In this document: one piece after another, positions 34,902 through 44,586 of the stretch
Numbering within the stretch: the first letter of the stretch is position 1
How the letters are laid out: every line of letters begins with the position of its first letter
DNA from: Candidatus Saccharimonadota bacterium
Lineage (GTDB): Bacteria; Patescibacteriota; Saccharimonadia; Saccharimonadales; Saccharimonadaceae
NCBI GenBank assembly: GCA_017619315.1
Contig: JAFZSN010000011.1
Coordinates: 62,001 to 126,000, forward strand
DNA length: 64,000 nt
Direction of reading: 5' to 3'
Translations under genes and position numbers: made by a program
The notes under the pieces: model-generated
The model's database searches: none
Told to the model about the DNA's origin: nothing
The model's input: only the letters and a program-made list of their open reading frames with translations

Positions 34902-36008
34902 TCAATCTTTCAGCGCCTTGAAGTTCGGATATTCCTCTGCGAGCACGCGAATACACCCAGCGATAGGGATCGCGACGATCGCACCGAGTAACCCAAACAT
35001 ATACATACCGATAACGATGGCGCACAAAATCACGACTGGCTTTAGCTTTAGAGCGTCGCCCTGAATCTTTGGTGCAATTAGGTTGTTTTCAATTTGTGCG
35101 TAAACAATGTAAATGATCGCGAAGACTCCTGCCGCGAGCGGGTTCGAGAAGAATAGAATCACAGTTACTAATGTCCCACCGATAAACTGACCAAACATCG
35201 GGATTAGGTAGAACAGCATCGTGATAAGACCCATCGGAATCGCGAGGTTAGATGAAAACCCAAGTATCAGCGACAACACGAATACTATTATTGTCGATGC
35301 ACAGCCATCAACAACGGCGACCATGATTTGTCTAGATACATACATTGATACTACGTTCGCCATCTTTGTGACAATGCGCCGTGCAAGATTGACGGATTTC
35401 TTGTCTTCGTCCCTTGAGCCGAGGCTCTTCCAAATACTATTAAGGAGATTCGGTCCTTCGAGCAAGAATAGCAAGGTCAGAATAAGTACCAAGACGATCT
35501 TCATCACTATATCCGCCACACCGCTAACTCCAGACACTAAGTTCGTCCCGAGGAAACCAAATATGTCTTGCGAGAAAGTTTGAACGGCATTAGTGATCTC
35601 GTGTTGTAGGTCATTTATGCCAAAGTTCTTGCCGAAGTTATTGATACCCTCCCATCCACCGATAGTGTTTTCAAATGTCTCTGGGAAGTTCTGAACAAAT
35701 TTCGAAGTTTCGTTTACCACTACTGGGCCGATGATTGCGACCACCGTCCCGATCACCAAGACGACGATAAGATAGGCGAACACGGCAGACAAAGTTTGGT
35801 GCTTTTTATCTTTGCCGAGGAATTTCGTAAAGAATCCGTTGACTTTGCGAACTAGAGGCTTCAAGGCTAATGCTAAGAAAATTGAAGCGCCGATAATAAC
35901 GAGCCCGGTCAATGCTTTAAAAATTATAAAAATAGCAATGCCGATACCGAGCGGTACTAACCAAAACTTAACGAAAGTTTTTAGATCAGTTTCTATTCTC
36001 TTTGACAT
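34902..36008 (-). CDS. AI-2E/PerM family permease
   Basis: A 368-residue membrane protein of the AI-2E family (PF01594, YdiK/PerM/YtvI) with about eight helices. The family signature region FLIPMFGQFIGGTLVTVIL and the final helix before VLAEEYPNF are present. Members export autoinducer-2 in a few cases, exchange ions in others, and are often uncharacterised, so the substrate is unknown. AAGGAGG lies 5 nt before the ATG, below TACAAT, a conventional leadered start. Confidence 0.87.
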   Translation of the reverse strand: MSKRIETDLKTFVKFWLVPLGIGIAIFIIFKALTGLVIIGASIFLALALKPLVRKVNGFFTKFLGKDKKHQTLSAVFAYLIVVLVIGTVVAIIGPVVVNETSKFVQNFPETFENTIGGWEGINNFGKNFGINDLQHEITNAVQTFSQDIFGFLGTNLVSGVSGVADIVMKIVLVLILTLLFLLEGPNLLNSIWKSLGSRDEDKKSVNLARRIVTKMANVVSMYVSRQIMVAVVDGCASTIIVFVLSLILGFSSNLAIPMGLITMLFYLIPMFGQFIGGTLVTVILFFSNPLAAGVFAIIYIVYAQIENNLIAPKIQGDALKLKPVVILCAIVIGMYMFGLLGAIVAIPIAGCIRVLAEEYPNFKALKD

Positions 36009-36042
36009 AAGCCTCCTTATACACTTATTGTAGCATAAATGT

Positions 36043-36048
36043 TATAAT
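36043..36048 (+). promoter_or_regulatory. queH -10 element
   Basis: TATAAT about 40 nt upstream of the ATG at 36091, which has a GGGAG site. This is a leadered transcript. Confidence 0.45.
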
Positions 36049-36090
36049 AATGTAAAATATTTTGATGAACCAATTACTAGGGAGAAAACC

Positions 36091-36663
36091 ATGAAATTAT
36101 TGATGCACACTTGTTGTGCGCCGTGTAGCGTATATTGCATAGATAGCTTGCGATCGGAAGGCATAGAGCCGACGCTTTTTTGGTATAATCCCAACATCCA
36201 CCCGTATATTGAGTACAAAACTCGCCGCGATTGTTTGAAAGAATATGCCAAGACTGTTGATGTTAAGTTGATCGTGGATGAAGAATATGGTCTAGATGAA
36301 TTTTGTAGCAATGTCGTCTCGGATATTCCGAATCGTTGCGTGAATTACTGCTATAAAAAACGTCTCACCGAGACGGTTCGCTATGCAGCAAAACACGGGT
36401 TTGATACTTTTACGACTACACTACTGGTTTCGCCTTATCAAAAGCACGAAGAGTTGATTAAGGTTTGCGAAGAATTAGCAGCTTTATCCGGCGTCAAGTT
36501 TTTGTACCGCGACTTCCGAGTGGGGTTTCGCGAGGGGCAACAAAAAGCCCGTGAAGCTGGCCTCTATATGCAAAAATATTGCGGCTGCATCTTTTCCGAA
36601 GAAGAGCGCTACCAAAAACAAATCGCGAAAGACTTAGAAAAGAATACCGCTGATAACTTGTAG
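36091..36663 (+). CDS. queH: Epoxyqueuosine reductase QueH
   Basis: The DUF208 enzyme that replaces QueG for the last step of queuosine synthesis, using an iron-sulfur cluster. Conserved Cys are in HTCCAPC (8, 9 and 12), NRCVNYCY (83 and 87) and YCGCIFSEEER. 190 residues, normal length. It is followed at 43 nt by queA and about 2 kb further by tgt, giving the insertion, ribosyl-transfer and reduction steps of the pathway. No preQ1 synthesis genes are visible, so preQ1 or queuine precursor is probably salvaged. Confidence 0.95.
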   Translation: MKLLMHTCCAPCSVYCIDSLRSEGIEPTLFWYNPNIHPYIEYKTRRDCLKEYAKTVDVKLIVDEEYGLDEFCSNVVSDIPNRCVNYCYKKRLTETVRYAAKHGFDTFTTTLLVSPYQKHEELIKVCEELAALSGVKFLYRDFRVGFREGQQKAREAGLYMQKYCGCIFSEEERYQKQIAKDLEKNTADNL

Positions 36664-36691
36664 CCACCCTGGCAAATTTGGGAAAATATGT

Positions 36692-36697
36692 TACAAT
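36692..36697 (+). promoter_or_regulatory. queA -10 element
   Basis: TACAAT, 8 nt before the ATG at 36706; no Shine-Dalgarno sequence. Confidence 0.45.
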
Positions 36698-36705
36698 ATT
36701 AAAAC

Positions 36706-37710
36706 ATGTTAGTTTCAGACTATAATTATGATTTGCCTGAGGAGCGAATTGCGAAATTCCCACCCAAGGAGCGTGGTACTACTAGGCTCCTAGTTCTTGA
36801 TCGGAAGAGTGGGAAGACGAAAGATTCTTTTTACAAAGATCTCGATCAATTTTTGAACCCAGGTGACCTATTAATCATCAACGATACCCGTGTCATGCAG
36901 TCCCGCGTTTTTTGCTCACTACTGGATGGCCGCAAACGCGAGATAGTTGTTCTTGAAAAGCACGGCGATGAACCCGAGCGCGTGATGTACCGCGGCAAAC
37001 TCCACGATGGCGATGTGCTGACGATAGACAGCGAGGACGCGCCCCAAGAAAACATTATTATTAAGCACATCCTCGGCAACGGCATCGCTGAGGTTGAGTC
37101 TGAAACTCCACTTGCCGAGCTCGCCGAGAAATACGGTACAGTTCCTCTTCCGCCATACCTCCACCGCGACGCCACCGAAGCCGACAAGAAACGCTATCAG
37201 ACTGTTTGGGCTAAGAACATGGGGTCCGCCGCCGCTCCGACCGCCTCGCTCAACATGACCGAAGATTTGTTAAAGAGGCTAGAGCAAAAAGGTGTAATAG
37301 TGAAACGCCTCACCCTTCACGTAGGTCTCGGCACCTTCCTTCCGATGCGCACCGACAAAGTCGAAGATCACAAGATGCACTCAGAGTGGTTTAGCATTCC
37401 AGAAGAAACCATCGATGCAATTAAAAATGTCGAAGGGCGCGTGGTGGCGCTTGGTACCACGGTAGCTCGTACACTAGAGTATTATGCTAAGACCGGCAAG
37501 ACCGAGGGCGAGGACGATATCTTTATTTACCCAGGCTTTGAATTCAAAATCGTTGACGCACTGATTACGAATTTCCATGCGCCAAAATCAACGGTATTGA
37601 TGCTCGCTTCCGCCTTCGCCGGCTGGGACCATCTCCATGCCGCCTACGACCACGCCGTCTCCGAAAAATACAATTTCCTAAGCTACGGCGATTCAATGCT
37701 GATTGAATAA
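36706..37710 (+). CDS. queA: S-adenosylmethionine:tRNA ribosyltransferase-isomerase QueA
   Basis: Transfers and isomerises the ribosyl group of SAM onto preQ1 in tRNA to give epoxyqueuosine. The N-terminus (SDYNYDLPEERIAKFPPKERGTTRLLVLDR), the central TASLNMTEDLL and the segments THVGLGTF-like (LHVGLGTFLPM) and LITNFHAPKSTVLMLASAF are family hallmarks. 334 residues. It is part of the queuosine group with queH and tgt. Confidence 0.96.
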   Translation: MLVSDYNYDLPEERIAKFPPKERGTTRLLVLDRKSGKTKDSFYKDLDQFLNPGDLLIINDTRVMQSRVFCSLLDGRKREIVVLEKHGDEPERVMYRGKLHDGDVLTIDSEDAPQENIIIKHILGNGIAEVESETPLAELAEKYGTVPLPPYLHRDATEADKKRYQTVWAKNMGSAAAPTASLNMTEDLLKRLEQKGVIVKRLTLHVGLGTFLPMRTDKVEDHKMHSEWFSIPEETIDAIKNVEGRVVALGTTVARTLEYYAKTGKTEGEDDIFIYPGFEFKIVDALITNFHAPKSTVLMLASAFAGWDHLHAAYDHAVSEKYNFLSYGDSMLIE

Positions 37711-37721
37711 ACAGCCTATGA

Positions 37722-37727
37722 TATAAT
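37722..37727 (+). promoter_or_regulatory. -10 element of the deoxyribosyltransferase-like gene, leaderless geometry
   Basis: TATAAT, exactly 6 nt before the ATG at 37734. Confidence 0.55.
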
Positions 37728-37733
37728 CAATGC

Positions 37734-38147
37734 ATGAAAGTATTTTTAGCAGCATCGAGTAGTTTTTGGGACAAACTACCGGAAATCAAAAAGAAGCTTG
37801 AGGGTTTAGGGCACGAAGTCATGTTGCCTTCAACTGTTGACGATCCAGACTTGGAAGAGCGTACTTGGAAAGAAAGCGACGAAGCGCACGTTAAACTGAT
37901 CCGTAAACTTTTTGAAGATAGTGAAGAGCGAGTTGGCAAGTGGTGTGACGCTTTTTACCTTTTGAACTATGACAAGCATGACACTCCGGGCTATGTTGGC
38001 GGAGCGGCGCTAATCGAACTCTATATTGCTCACCGCGAGCGCAAAAAGATCTTTATCGAAAACGACGTTTTTCCTGGTCCAATGTACGATGAAATAATGG
38101 GCTTCGGCCCCGTCTTCGTACGCGGTGATTTGAAAAAGATAACATAA
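37734..38147 (+). CDS. Nucleoside 2-deoxyribosyltransferase-like protein
   Basis: A 137-residue Rossmann-like protein. The start MKVFLAASSSFWD, the segment WCDAFYLLNYDK, and GYVGGAALIELYIAHRERKKI match the nucleoside 2-deoxyribosyltransferase superfamily, in which a Glu in the G-x-x-x-E-L-x-A helix is the nucleophile (here in ALIELYIAH). It could act in base exchange or as a nucleotide N-glycosidase. The queuosine neighbours hint at base metabolism but the link is not proven. Confidence 0.65.
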   Translation: MKVFLAASSSFWDKLPEIKKKLEGLGHEVMLPSTVDDPDLEERTWKESDEAHVKLIRKLFEDSEERVGKWCDAFYLLNYDKHDTPGYVGGAALIELYIAHRERKKIFIENDVFPGPMYDEIMGFGPVFVRGDLKKIT

Positions 38148-38238
38148 GAATTAGCCATACAAGCTTCCACGCCGCGTCTCTTAAATGCTTATGCAGTATT
38201 GGCCACAATAATGGGTTGAATATCAATGACCAGTAGAT

Positions 38239-38244
38239 TATAAT
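38239..38244 (+). promoter_or_regulatory. -10 element of the plus-strand CdiA-like nuclease gene
   Basis: TATAAT, 7 nt before the ATG at 38252. Confidence 0.5.
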
Positions 38245-38251
38245 GCCATGC

Positions 38252-38632
38252 ATGAAAAAAGGTAAAATAATCCCAAATGGGGTAATCCTAGAAAAGCATG
38301 AGTACAAAACCATTCTATTTTTTACCGAAAAGGGAGTAAATGTCGAATTGATCCCGAAGAGCAATAAAAAAGGTATACGCACGGCCGATATAATTATGGA
38401 AGGAATAGAATGGGAATTGAAGAGCCCAAAAGGAAAAGGGCGTTGGCTTATAGAAAAAACATTAAAGAGAGCCGTGAGGCAATCTCCTAACATAATAATT
38501 GATTTAAATAGAATAGGGATACATCAAAACAAATGTTTGCAGGAACTGGAAAAACAATTTTATAAATCCAAAGGGATAAAATGGTTGAAAGTTATTACGA
38601 AAACCAAAAAAACAATTGATTTTAAAAAGTAA
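38252..38632 (+). CDS. Stand-alone CdiA C-terminal-like nuclease (copy 1)
   Basis: A 126-residue basic protein starting MKKGKIIPNGVILEKHEYKT. The segment ADIIMEGIEWELKSPKGKG places an Asp and an E-x-K as in PD-(D/E)xK nucleases. The following QSPNIIIDLNR helix-strand and the ending in IDFKK match the CdiA_C (PF18451) tRNA-nuclease type as I know it. It is a paralogue of the gene at 41060. No toxin-delivery region, signal peptide or adjacent immunity gene is seen. An ATG 9 nt upstream overlaps the -10 and is rejected. The gene is AT-rich compared with neighbours, a possible sign of transfer. Confidence 0.65.
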   Translation: MKKGKIIPNGVILEKHEYKTILFFTEKGVNVELIPKSNKKGIRTADIIMEGIEWELKSPKGKGRWLIEKTLKRAVRQSPNIIIDLNRIGIHQNKCLQELEKQFYKSKGIKWLKVITKTKKTIDFKK

Positions 38633-38653
38633 TTTTGGTACAATGATCTTATC

Positions 38654-38698
38654 AAGATAGGACTTGTCTCGGAATAGACGAGTCCTATCTTTTTTTTA
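38654..38698 (+). terminator. Strong terminator of the nuclease gene
   Basis: AAGATAGGACT and AGTCCTATCTT are joined through GTCT-CGGAAT-AGAC, then a run of eight T. Confidence 0.9.
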
Positions 38699-38745
38699 AT
38701 CATGTGTTCATATACTCTAGTTTTGGCGTATAATCATTATTGTGT

Positions 38746-38751
38746 TATAAT
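38746..38751 (+). promoter_or_regulatory. tgt -10 element
   Basis: TATAAT about 31 nt upstream of the TTG start. A second TATAAT lies at 38729-38734. The leader contains AAAGGGA. Confidence 0.45.
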
Positions 38752-38761
38752 ATTATTCTAG

Positions 38762-40563
<1,802 letters not shown>

Positions 40564-40567
40564 ATTT

Positions 40568-40930
40568 TTATTGGTCCTCCTTTATTTCTGATAAAATTCG
40601 TTGGCGAACAGCCTCGGTAGTAGTACGGCCGAGCTCGATATCTCGTAAATCCTTCATGTTCTGTTCGCTGAGTGGCATGTTTTCCAACTCAAAGTTGGCA
40701 ACTATTTCCCTAATCCGCTCATTTGCGGAGATCGGGTAGGCTCCCGTTCGGATTGGGAATGGGATGCTTTTGGTCTCGTCTGCACGAAGCAGCATCATCC
40801 GGATTACATCCGAAGTGTTGGTCCCAAGCTCCTCAAAAAGCTTCCCTACCCGCTCTTTAAGATCGGCCGGGACTCGGACCTGAATTAAATTGTTAGTAGT
40901 TTTTTGCTTAGTTGTTGTAGTAGTACTCAT
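40568..40930 (-). CDS. Fic antitoxin: ribbon-helix-helix domain joined to a VbhA-like helix
   Basis: A 120-residue protein from the ATG at 40930. Residues about 14-50 (LIQVRVPADLKERVGKLFEE then TSDVIRMMLLRA) are a RelB/DinJ-type ribbon-helix-helix. Residues about 72-115 resemble the VbhA antitoxin fold, with NFELEN at 79-84 in place of the inhibitory [ST]xxxE[GN] motif and ELGRTTTEAVRQRIL as the second helix. It probably represses its own promoter and blocks the Fic ATP site. The start is 6 nt after TACAAT; a longer frame crosses the promoter. Confidence 0.8.
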   Translation of the reverse strand: MSTTTTTKQKTTNNLIQVRVPADLKERVGKLFEELGTNTSDVIRMMLLRADETKSIPFPIRTGAYPISANERIREIVANFELENMPLSEQNMKDLRDIELGRTTTEAVRQRILSEIKEDQ

Positions 40931-40936
40931 ACTACT

Positions 40937-40965
40937 ATTGTATGACAGTGTAATACAAAAATCAA
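40937..40965 (-). promoter_or_regulatory. Leaderless promoter of the Fic antitoxin-toxin operon
   Basis: TTGATT (40960-40965), a 17-nt spacer and TACAAT (40937-40942). The start codon begins 6 nt after the -10. The AGTAGTATGAGTACTACTAC segment at the start codon is a possible ribbon-helix-helix operator (ACTACT/AGTAGT inverted units). Confidence 0.65.
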
Positions 40966-40989
40966 GCATATATTATATTATATATGTCA

Positions 40990-41034
40990 AAAAAGAAACC
41001 CCGGAGTAGAAGACTAGCAACTTTCGGGGGTTTC
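40990..41034 (-). terminator. Terminator of the minus-strand nuclease gene
   Basis: GAAACCCC and GGGGTTTC flank a partly paired loop; on the minus strand a TTTTTT tract follows. Confidence 0.7.
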
Positions 41035-41059
41035 TATTATTTACTATTGTAGCACATAA

Positions 41060-41449
41060 TCATTTAATGTCAATGAGTTCACTTGATTTCGAAACATACC
41101 TAAGCTTGGCAATTTCTGGAACCTCTTTTATGCTCTTTTTTAATTCTCTTACAATTGCTTCGTTCGGCACGCCTTTCATTCTTCTAGAATCTAAGACTAC
41201 GTTCTTGGATTGCCATTTTGCTTCTTTTAGATTTTTTAGTATAGTTTTTGTGTGATGAGCTGTAGGAGATTTGAACTCCCACTTCACGCCGTCTACATAG
41301 ACATCTGCAGAATGCTCACGTTCGCGGTTACTTTTTCTTATAAACTCGACATTATGCCCATAAAGCGCTAAGACTTTAGCCGTTGCTTCTTCGTGTGGCC
41401 ATGGGCTAACATCCCCGGGTTTAATAATCTTCCCAATCGGTTTTTTCAT
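41060..41449 (-). CDS. Stand-alone CdiA C-terminal-like nuclease (copy 2)
   Basis: A paralogue of the 38252 gene. From the ATG at 41449 it begins MKKPIGKIIKPG, aligning with MKKGKIIPNG of copy 1. The nuclease segment is ADVYVDGVKWEFKSPTAHH, then QSKNVVLDSRR and the ending LIDIK. A TTG immediately after the cysS stop would add 15 residues without family support. As with copy 1, there is no delivery module and no obvious immunity gene. The Fic pair and tgt lie between the copies, which face in opposite directions. Confidence 0.68.
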   Translation of the reverse strand: MKKPIGKIIKPGDVSPWPHEEATAKVLALYGHNVEFIRKSNREREHSADVYVDGVKWEFKSPTAHHTKTILKNLKEAKWQSKNVVLDSRRMKGVPNEAIVRELKKSIKEVPEIAKLRYVSKSSELIDIK

Positions 41450-41494
41450 TATAGCCAAGAATATATCATTGGCGGTTATTTTTTTCAACCCCAA

Positions 41495-42844
41495 CTAATA
41501 TATATATTGCCAAATCGGGCCATCCGGAGTGTCTTTGACGGTAATCCCAGATTCAGCTAGCTTGTCGCGGATCTCGTCAGAACGCTGGTAGTCCTTTGCT
41601 TCTCGGGCTTCCTGCCGATCTGCGATCAGCTTGTAAATATCTTCCGAAACATCGGCCGAATCCTCCATGAGTTTCAGGCCAAACAGCTCATCCACCATCT
41701 TCCAGTCGTCAAGCGACAGATCGTTTCCGTCAACAACCGCAAAAGCTTCGGCGGAATTCAAATTCTCATTTACGGCAGCCAGAACCTTTTCGAAAGTATC
41801 GGTTTTAAAATCATCCTTTTGGTAGCATTCTGCTATGCGGTTGCGCCAGTTCAAACGGCGTTGCTTCGCTGCTGCTAGCGAATCAAAAGTAAAGTTTCTC
41901 GTACCCTGGTAGTGCCCGGACAAGACCCACATCTTGTAGTCCATCGGCGAGAACCCACGCTCATCGAGATCGGACAATAGGTAAACATTTCCAAGCGATT
42001 TCGAAATCTTCTCGCCATCGATCGTAATAAAATTACAATGCAGCCAGTACTTGGCCAAATTGTGGCCATACGCACCATAACACTCCGCAATTTCGTTGGT
42101 GTGATGAATCGGAATATGGTCAATGCCGCCAGTATGAATATCGATCGGCTCACCGAGCTCTTCGTGAATGATGGTTGCACATTCTAGGTGCCAGCCTGGA
42201 TAGCCAGGGCGGCCGAGATAATCCCAGCGCATTGCGTGATTCTCACCCGGCTTGATGAATTTCCAAACCGCAAAGTCGGATACATTCCGTTTATCGGAAT
42301 TAAAATCAACCCTCGCGCCGGCTTTGAGCCCCTCAAGGTCAAGCCTAGCAAAATCAGCGTAAGCTTCAAATTTGCTCGTGTCAAAATACACACCATCCTC
42401 GGTCTCGTAGGTGAATCCATTCTCGGTCATTTTATCAACCGCATCAATGTCACCTTCTATGTAATCCGTAGCGCGGGCCCACACGGCCGGCTGGCTGAGC
42501 TCTAATTCAGAATAGTCGCGCTTGAATATATCGATATACTTCTCGGCGACATCCCATACGCTAACGCCTTCGCGCTTTGCGCCCTTTTCTAACTTATCTT
42601 CACCATCGTCGGCATCTGACACCAAGTGTCCCACATCGGTCAAATTCAAAACTCTCTTCACTCTAAACCCATTAGCGAGTAAAGTCCTCACCATAAGATC
42701 CCAATAAATATACGCCGTCAAATTCCCAATATGCGCCTCGCTATAAACTGTCGGGCCGCAGGTGTAAATCTTCACTACGTCCCCGGATGGCTTAAAAGCC
42801 TCAATCTTCCTACTCGCGGTATTATAAATCTTCAAATCACTCAT
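41495..42844 (-). CDS. cysS: Cysteinyl-tRNA synthetase
   Basis: A class I synthetase. CGPTVYSEAHIGN contains the zinc Cys and HIGH-like motif, WHLECATI and HHTNEIAE supply further zinc ligands, and KISKSLGN is the KMSKS loop. 449 residues, normal length. It overlaps the hydrolase gene by 4 nt (ATGA). Confidence 0.96.
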   Translation of the reverse strand: MSDLKIYNTASRKIEAFKPSGDVVKIYTCGPTVYSEAHIGNLTAYIYWDLMVRTLLANGFRVKRVLNLTDVGHLVSDADDGEDKLEKGAKREGVSVWDVAEKYIDIFKRDYSELELSQPAVWARATDYIEGDIDAVDKMTENGFTYETEDGVYFDTSKFEAYADFARLDLEGLKAGARVDFNSDKRNVSDFAVWKFIKPGENHAMRWDYLGRPGYPGWHLECATIIHEELGEPIDIHTGGIDHIPIHHTNEIAECYGAYGHNLAKYWLHCNFITIDGEKISKSLGNVYLLSDLDERGFSPMDYKMWVLSGHYQGTRNFTFDSLAAAKQRRLNWRNRIAECYQKDDFKTDTFEKVLAAVNENLNSAEAFAVVDGNDLSLDDWKMVDELFGLKLMEDSADVSEDIYKLIADRQEAREAKDYQRSDEIRDKLAESGITVKDTPDGPIWQYIY

Positions 42845-43584
42845 GCTACGTCACCCTTCAATATTTTTTTCAAAATCGAAGCAAGCTTCTCGTACTTGTC
42901 GTGCGTTACGCCATGTTTGCTTTCAGTTTCAATCGCAGTAATATTATCATTTTGCTTCAAAAGATACGGAACATTATATGAAGCAATCAACTGGTCGCCA
43001 TTTCCAAATATCAAAGTCGTCGGAGTGGTGAGACCAGCCAATACATCAAAATTGGTCTGGTCTAACACGATTTTATCCATAGAATTAATAAAGGATTTCT
43101 CTTTTAAAATCTCCGGGGCCTTTGCGCCTACCATTTGCTTAAAGCCCTCAATCCCAGCCGCAAAAGCTGGATTAGCAAAATCTCGCTTAGTGAAAATCGG
43201 CGGAGAAAGAAGTATCAATTCGCTAACCTTATCAGGATAAATCGAAGTGTAGCGAGTGACGATAAAAGTCCCGAGAGAATGTCCAACCAGCACGAGCGGC
43301 GTGTCGATCCCGAGTTCGTCTATCGCATTATTGAGAGCCTCAACTTGGTCGTCGTAATCATAATTTAAATTCTCGTCGTCCTTCAAGGATTTCCCCGCTC
43401 CAAGCAAATCAAAAGTCACAAAACGAACACCCTTTAAGCCCGCATCCTCCTTGAAATGCTTGAGAGCTGAGTCGTAAGTATGTGAATCGGAAGCGATCCC
43501 GTGGATCATAACCACAGTAAGTGACGCAGAATCGCCAGATAATAAATCTGAAGTCTTAGCGAGTGTTAGTTTATTCTTCATCAT
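42841..43584 (-). CDS. Alpha/beta-fold hydrolase
   Basis: A 247-residue hydrolase. The oxyanion segment is IHGIASDSHTYD, the nucleophile is Ser103 in VGHSLGTF, the acid is in FGNGDQLI, and the likely histidine is in ESKHGVTHDKY. No signal peptide, so it is cytosolic. The substrate is not predictable. It overlaps the phosphoesterase gene by 14 nt and cysS by 4 nt. Confidence 0.85.
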   Translation of the reverse strand: MMKNKLTLAKTSDLLSGDSASLTVVMIHGIASDSHTYDSALKHFKEDAGLKGVRFVTFDLLGAGKSLKDDENLNYDYDDQVEALNNAIDELGIDTPLVLVGHSLGTFIVTRYTSIYPDKVSELILLSPPIFTKRDFANPAFAAGIEGFKQMVGAKAPEILKEKSFINSMDKIVLDQTNFDVLAGLTTPTTLIFGNGDQLIASYNVPYLLKQNDNITAIETESKHGVTHDKYEKLASILKKILKGDVA

Positions 43585-44551
43585 TTGCCTCCGTTACTAC
43601 TTTAACTAATTCTTTCAAAACATCTTCATAGGTCATATCATAAGTGCGAAATCCTGCAGCATAAGGATGGCCGCCACCGCCAAAATATCCAGCGATCCTT
43701 TCGGCGATTGGTAAATCAGAAGAACAGCGAATCTTGCCAGTCACTTTGCCGTCTGGGTAAGTTTTTACCGCCACGGCGACCCTGACACCTTCCACCATTC
43801 GCATCTCCTCGAGAATCAATACATTCGGATTGTATTCATCTGAATATTCCTTGATGTCATCCCAAGGAATATGCACAGTAGCGAGTTCGCCGTCCAAAGA
43901 GTAATCAATCCTTTTGATAAGGTCAGCCTTGTAATCAAGGATACGCGGCGACTTCTTAGAAAGCTCGCGACGATTCTCTTCGAGCTCGGAAATCACAGCG
44001 CCAGCCTTAGTAAGTTCTGCCATGATATTAAACGTCTCATCCGTCACCGAAGCACTGGTGAGTCCTAAAGTATCGGACATAATTCCCTGCATCATCGCCT
44101 CAGCCGCTGGCTTATTGATTTCAATTTTATTCGCCTTCGCAATTCTATAAATCAATTCGGTGCAAGCTGGCCGTACCTCAATAATCGACTCGTGTGGGAA
44201 ATTGATATCGTCAGGCGTCTCGTGGTGATCAATCACGAGCACAGGTGCAGAGTACAAACGATTCCGGATTGCCGCATCGTCGAGCAGTTTAGATAACAAT
44301 ATCTCGGCCGCAGTATCAACGATAATATAAGCCTCAGCATCAAAATCAAACTCATTAGTCACTCTAGACCAGTCAGGAAAATAGCGCAAGTATTTCGGGA
44401 TATCTACTGGGCAATACAACGAGTTTTCTTTCCCATCCAAAAGATAATCAAGCGCGATAGCGCTCCCAAGCGAATCACCATCCGGATTCTCAGCCTGGAT
44501 GATGCAGACTTTCTTTTTATCCTTTAAAAAACCTTCAAAAATATCGTACAT
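43571..44551 (-). CDS. DHH-family phosphoesterase (NrnA-like)
   Basis: A 326-residue DHH/DHHA1 protein. The metal motifs are NPDGDSLGS, VDTA and DHHETPDD, and the C-terminal substrate motif is GGGGHPYAAGF. This is the NrnA layout, an oligoribonuclease/pAp phosphatase that finishes RNA turnover. The start lies exactly 6 nt after TATAAT and lacks a Shine-Dalgarno. It is the first gene of the operon with the hydrolase and cysS. Confidence 0.9.
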   Translation of the reverse strand: MYDIFEGFLKDKKKVCIIQAENPDGDSLGSAIALDYLLDGKENSLYCPVDIPKYLRYFPDWSRVTNEFDFDAEAYIIVDTAAEILLSKLLDDAAIRNRLYSAPVLVIDHHETPDDINFPHESIIEVRPACTELIYRIAKANKIEINKPAAEAMMQGIMSDTLGLTSASVTDETFNIMAELTKAGAVISELEENRRELSKKSPRILDYKADLIKRIDYSLDGELATVHIPWDDIKEYSDEYNPNVLILEEMRMVEGVRVAVAVKTYPDGKVTGKIRCSSDLPIAERIAGYFGGGGHPYAAGFRTYDMTYEDVLKELVKVVTEANDEE

Positions 44552-44557
44552 ATTACC

Positions 44558-44563
44558 ATTATA
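44558..44563 (-). promoter_or_regulatory. -10 element of the NrnA-like operon, leaderless geometry
   Basis: TATAAT on the minus strand, 6 nt before the ATG at 44551. Confidence 0.55.
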
Positions 44564-44586
44564 TCATGTTGTATTAATAAGATTAT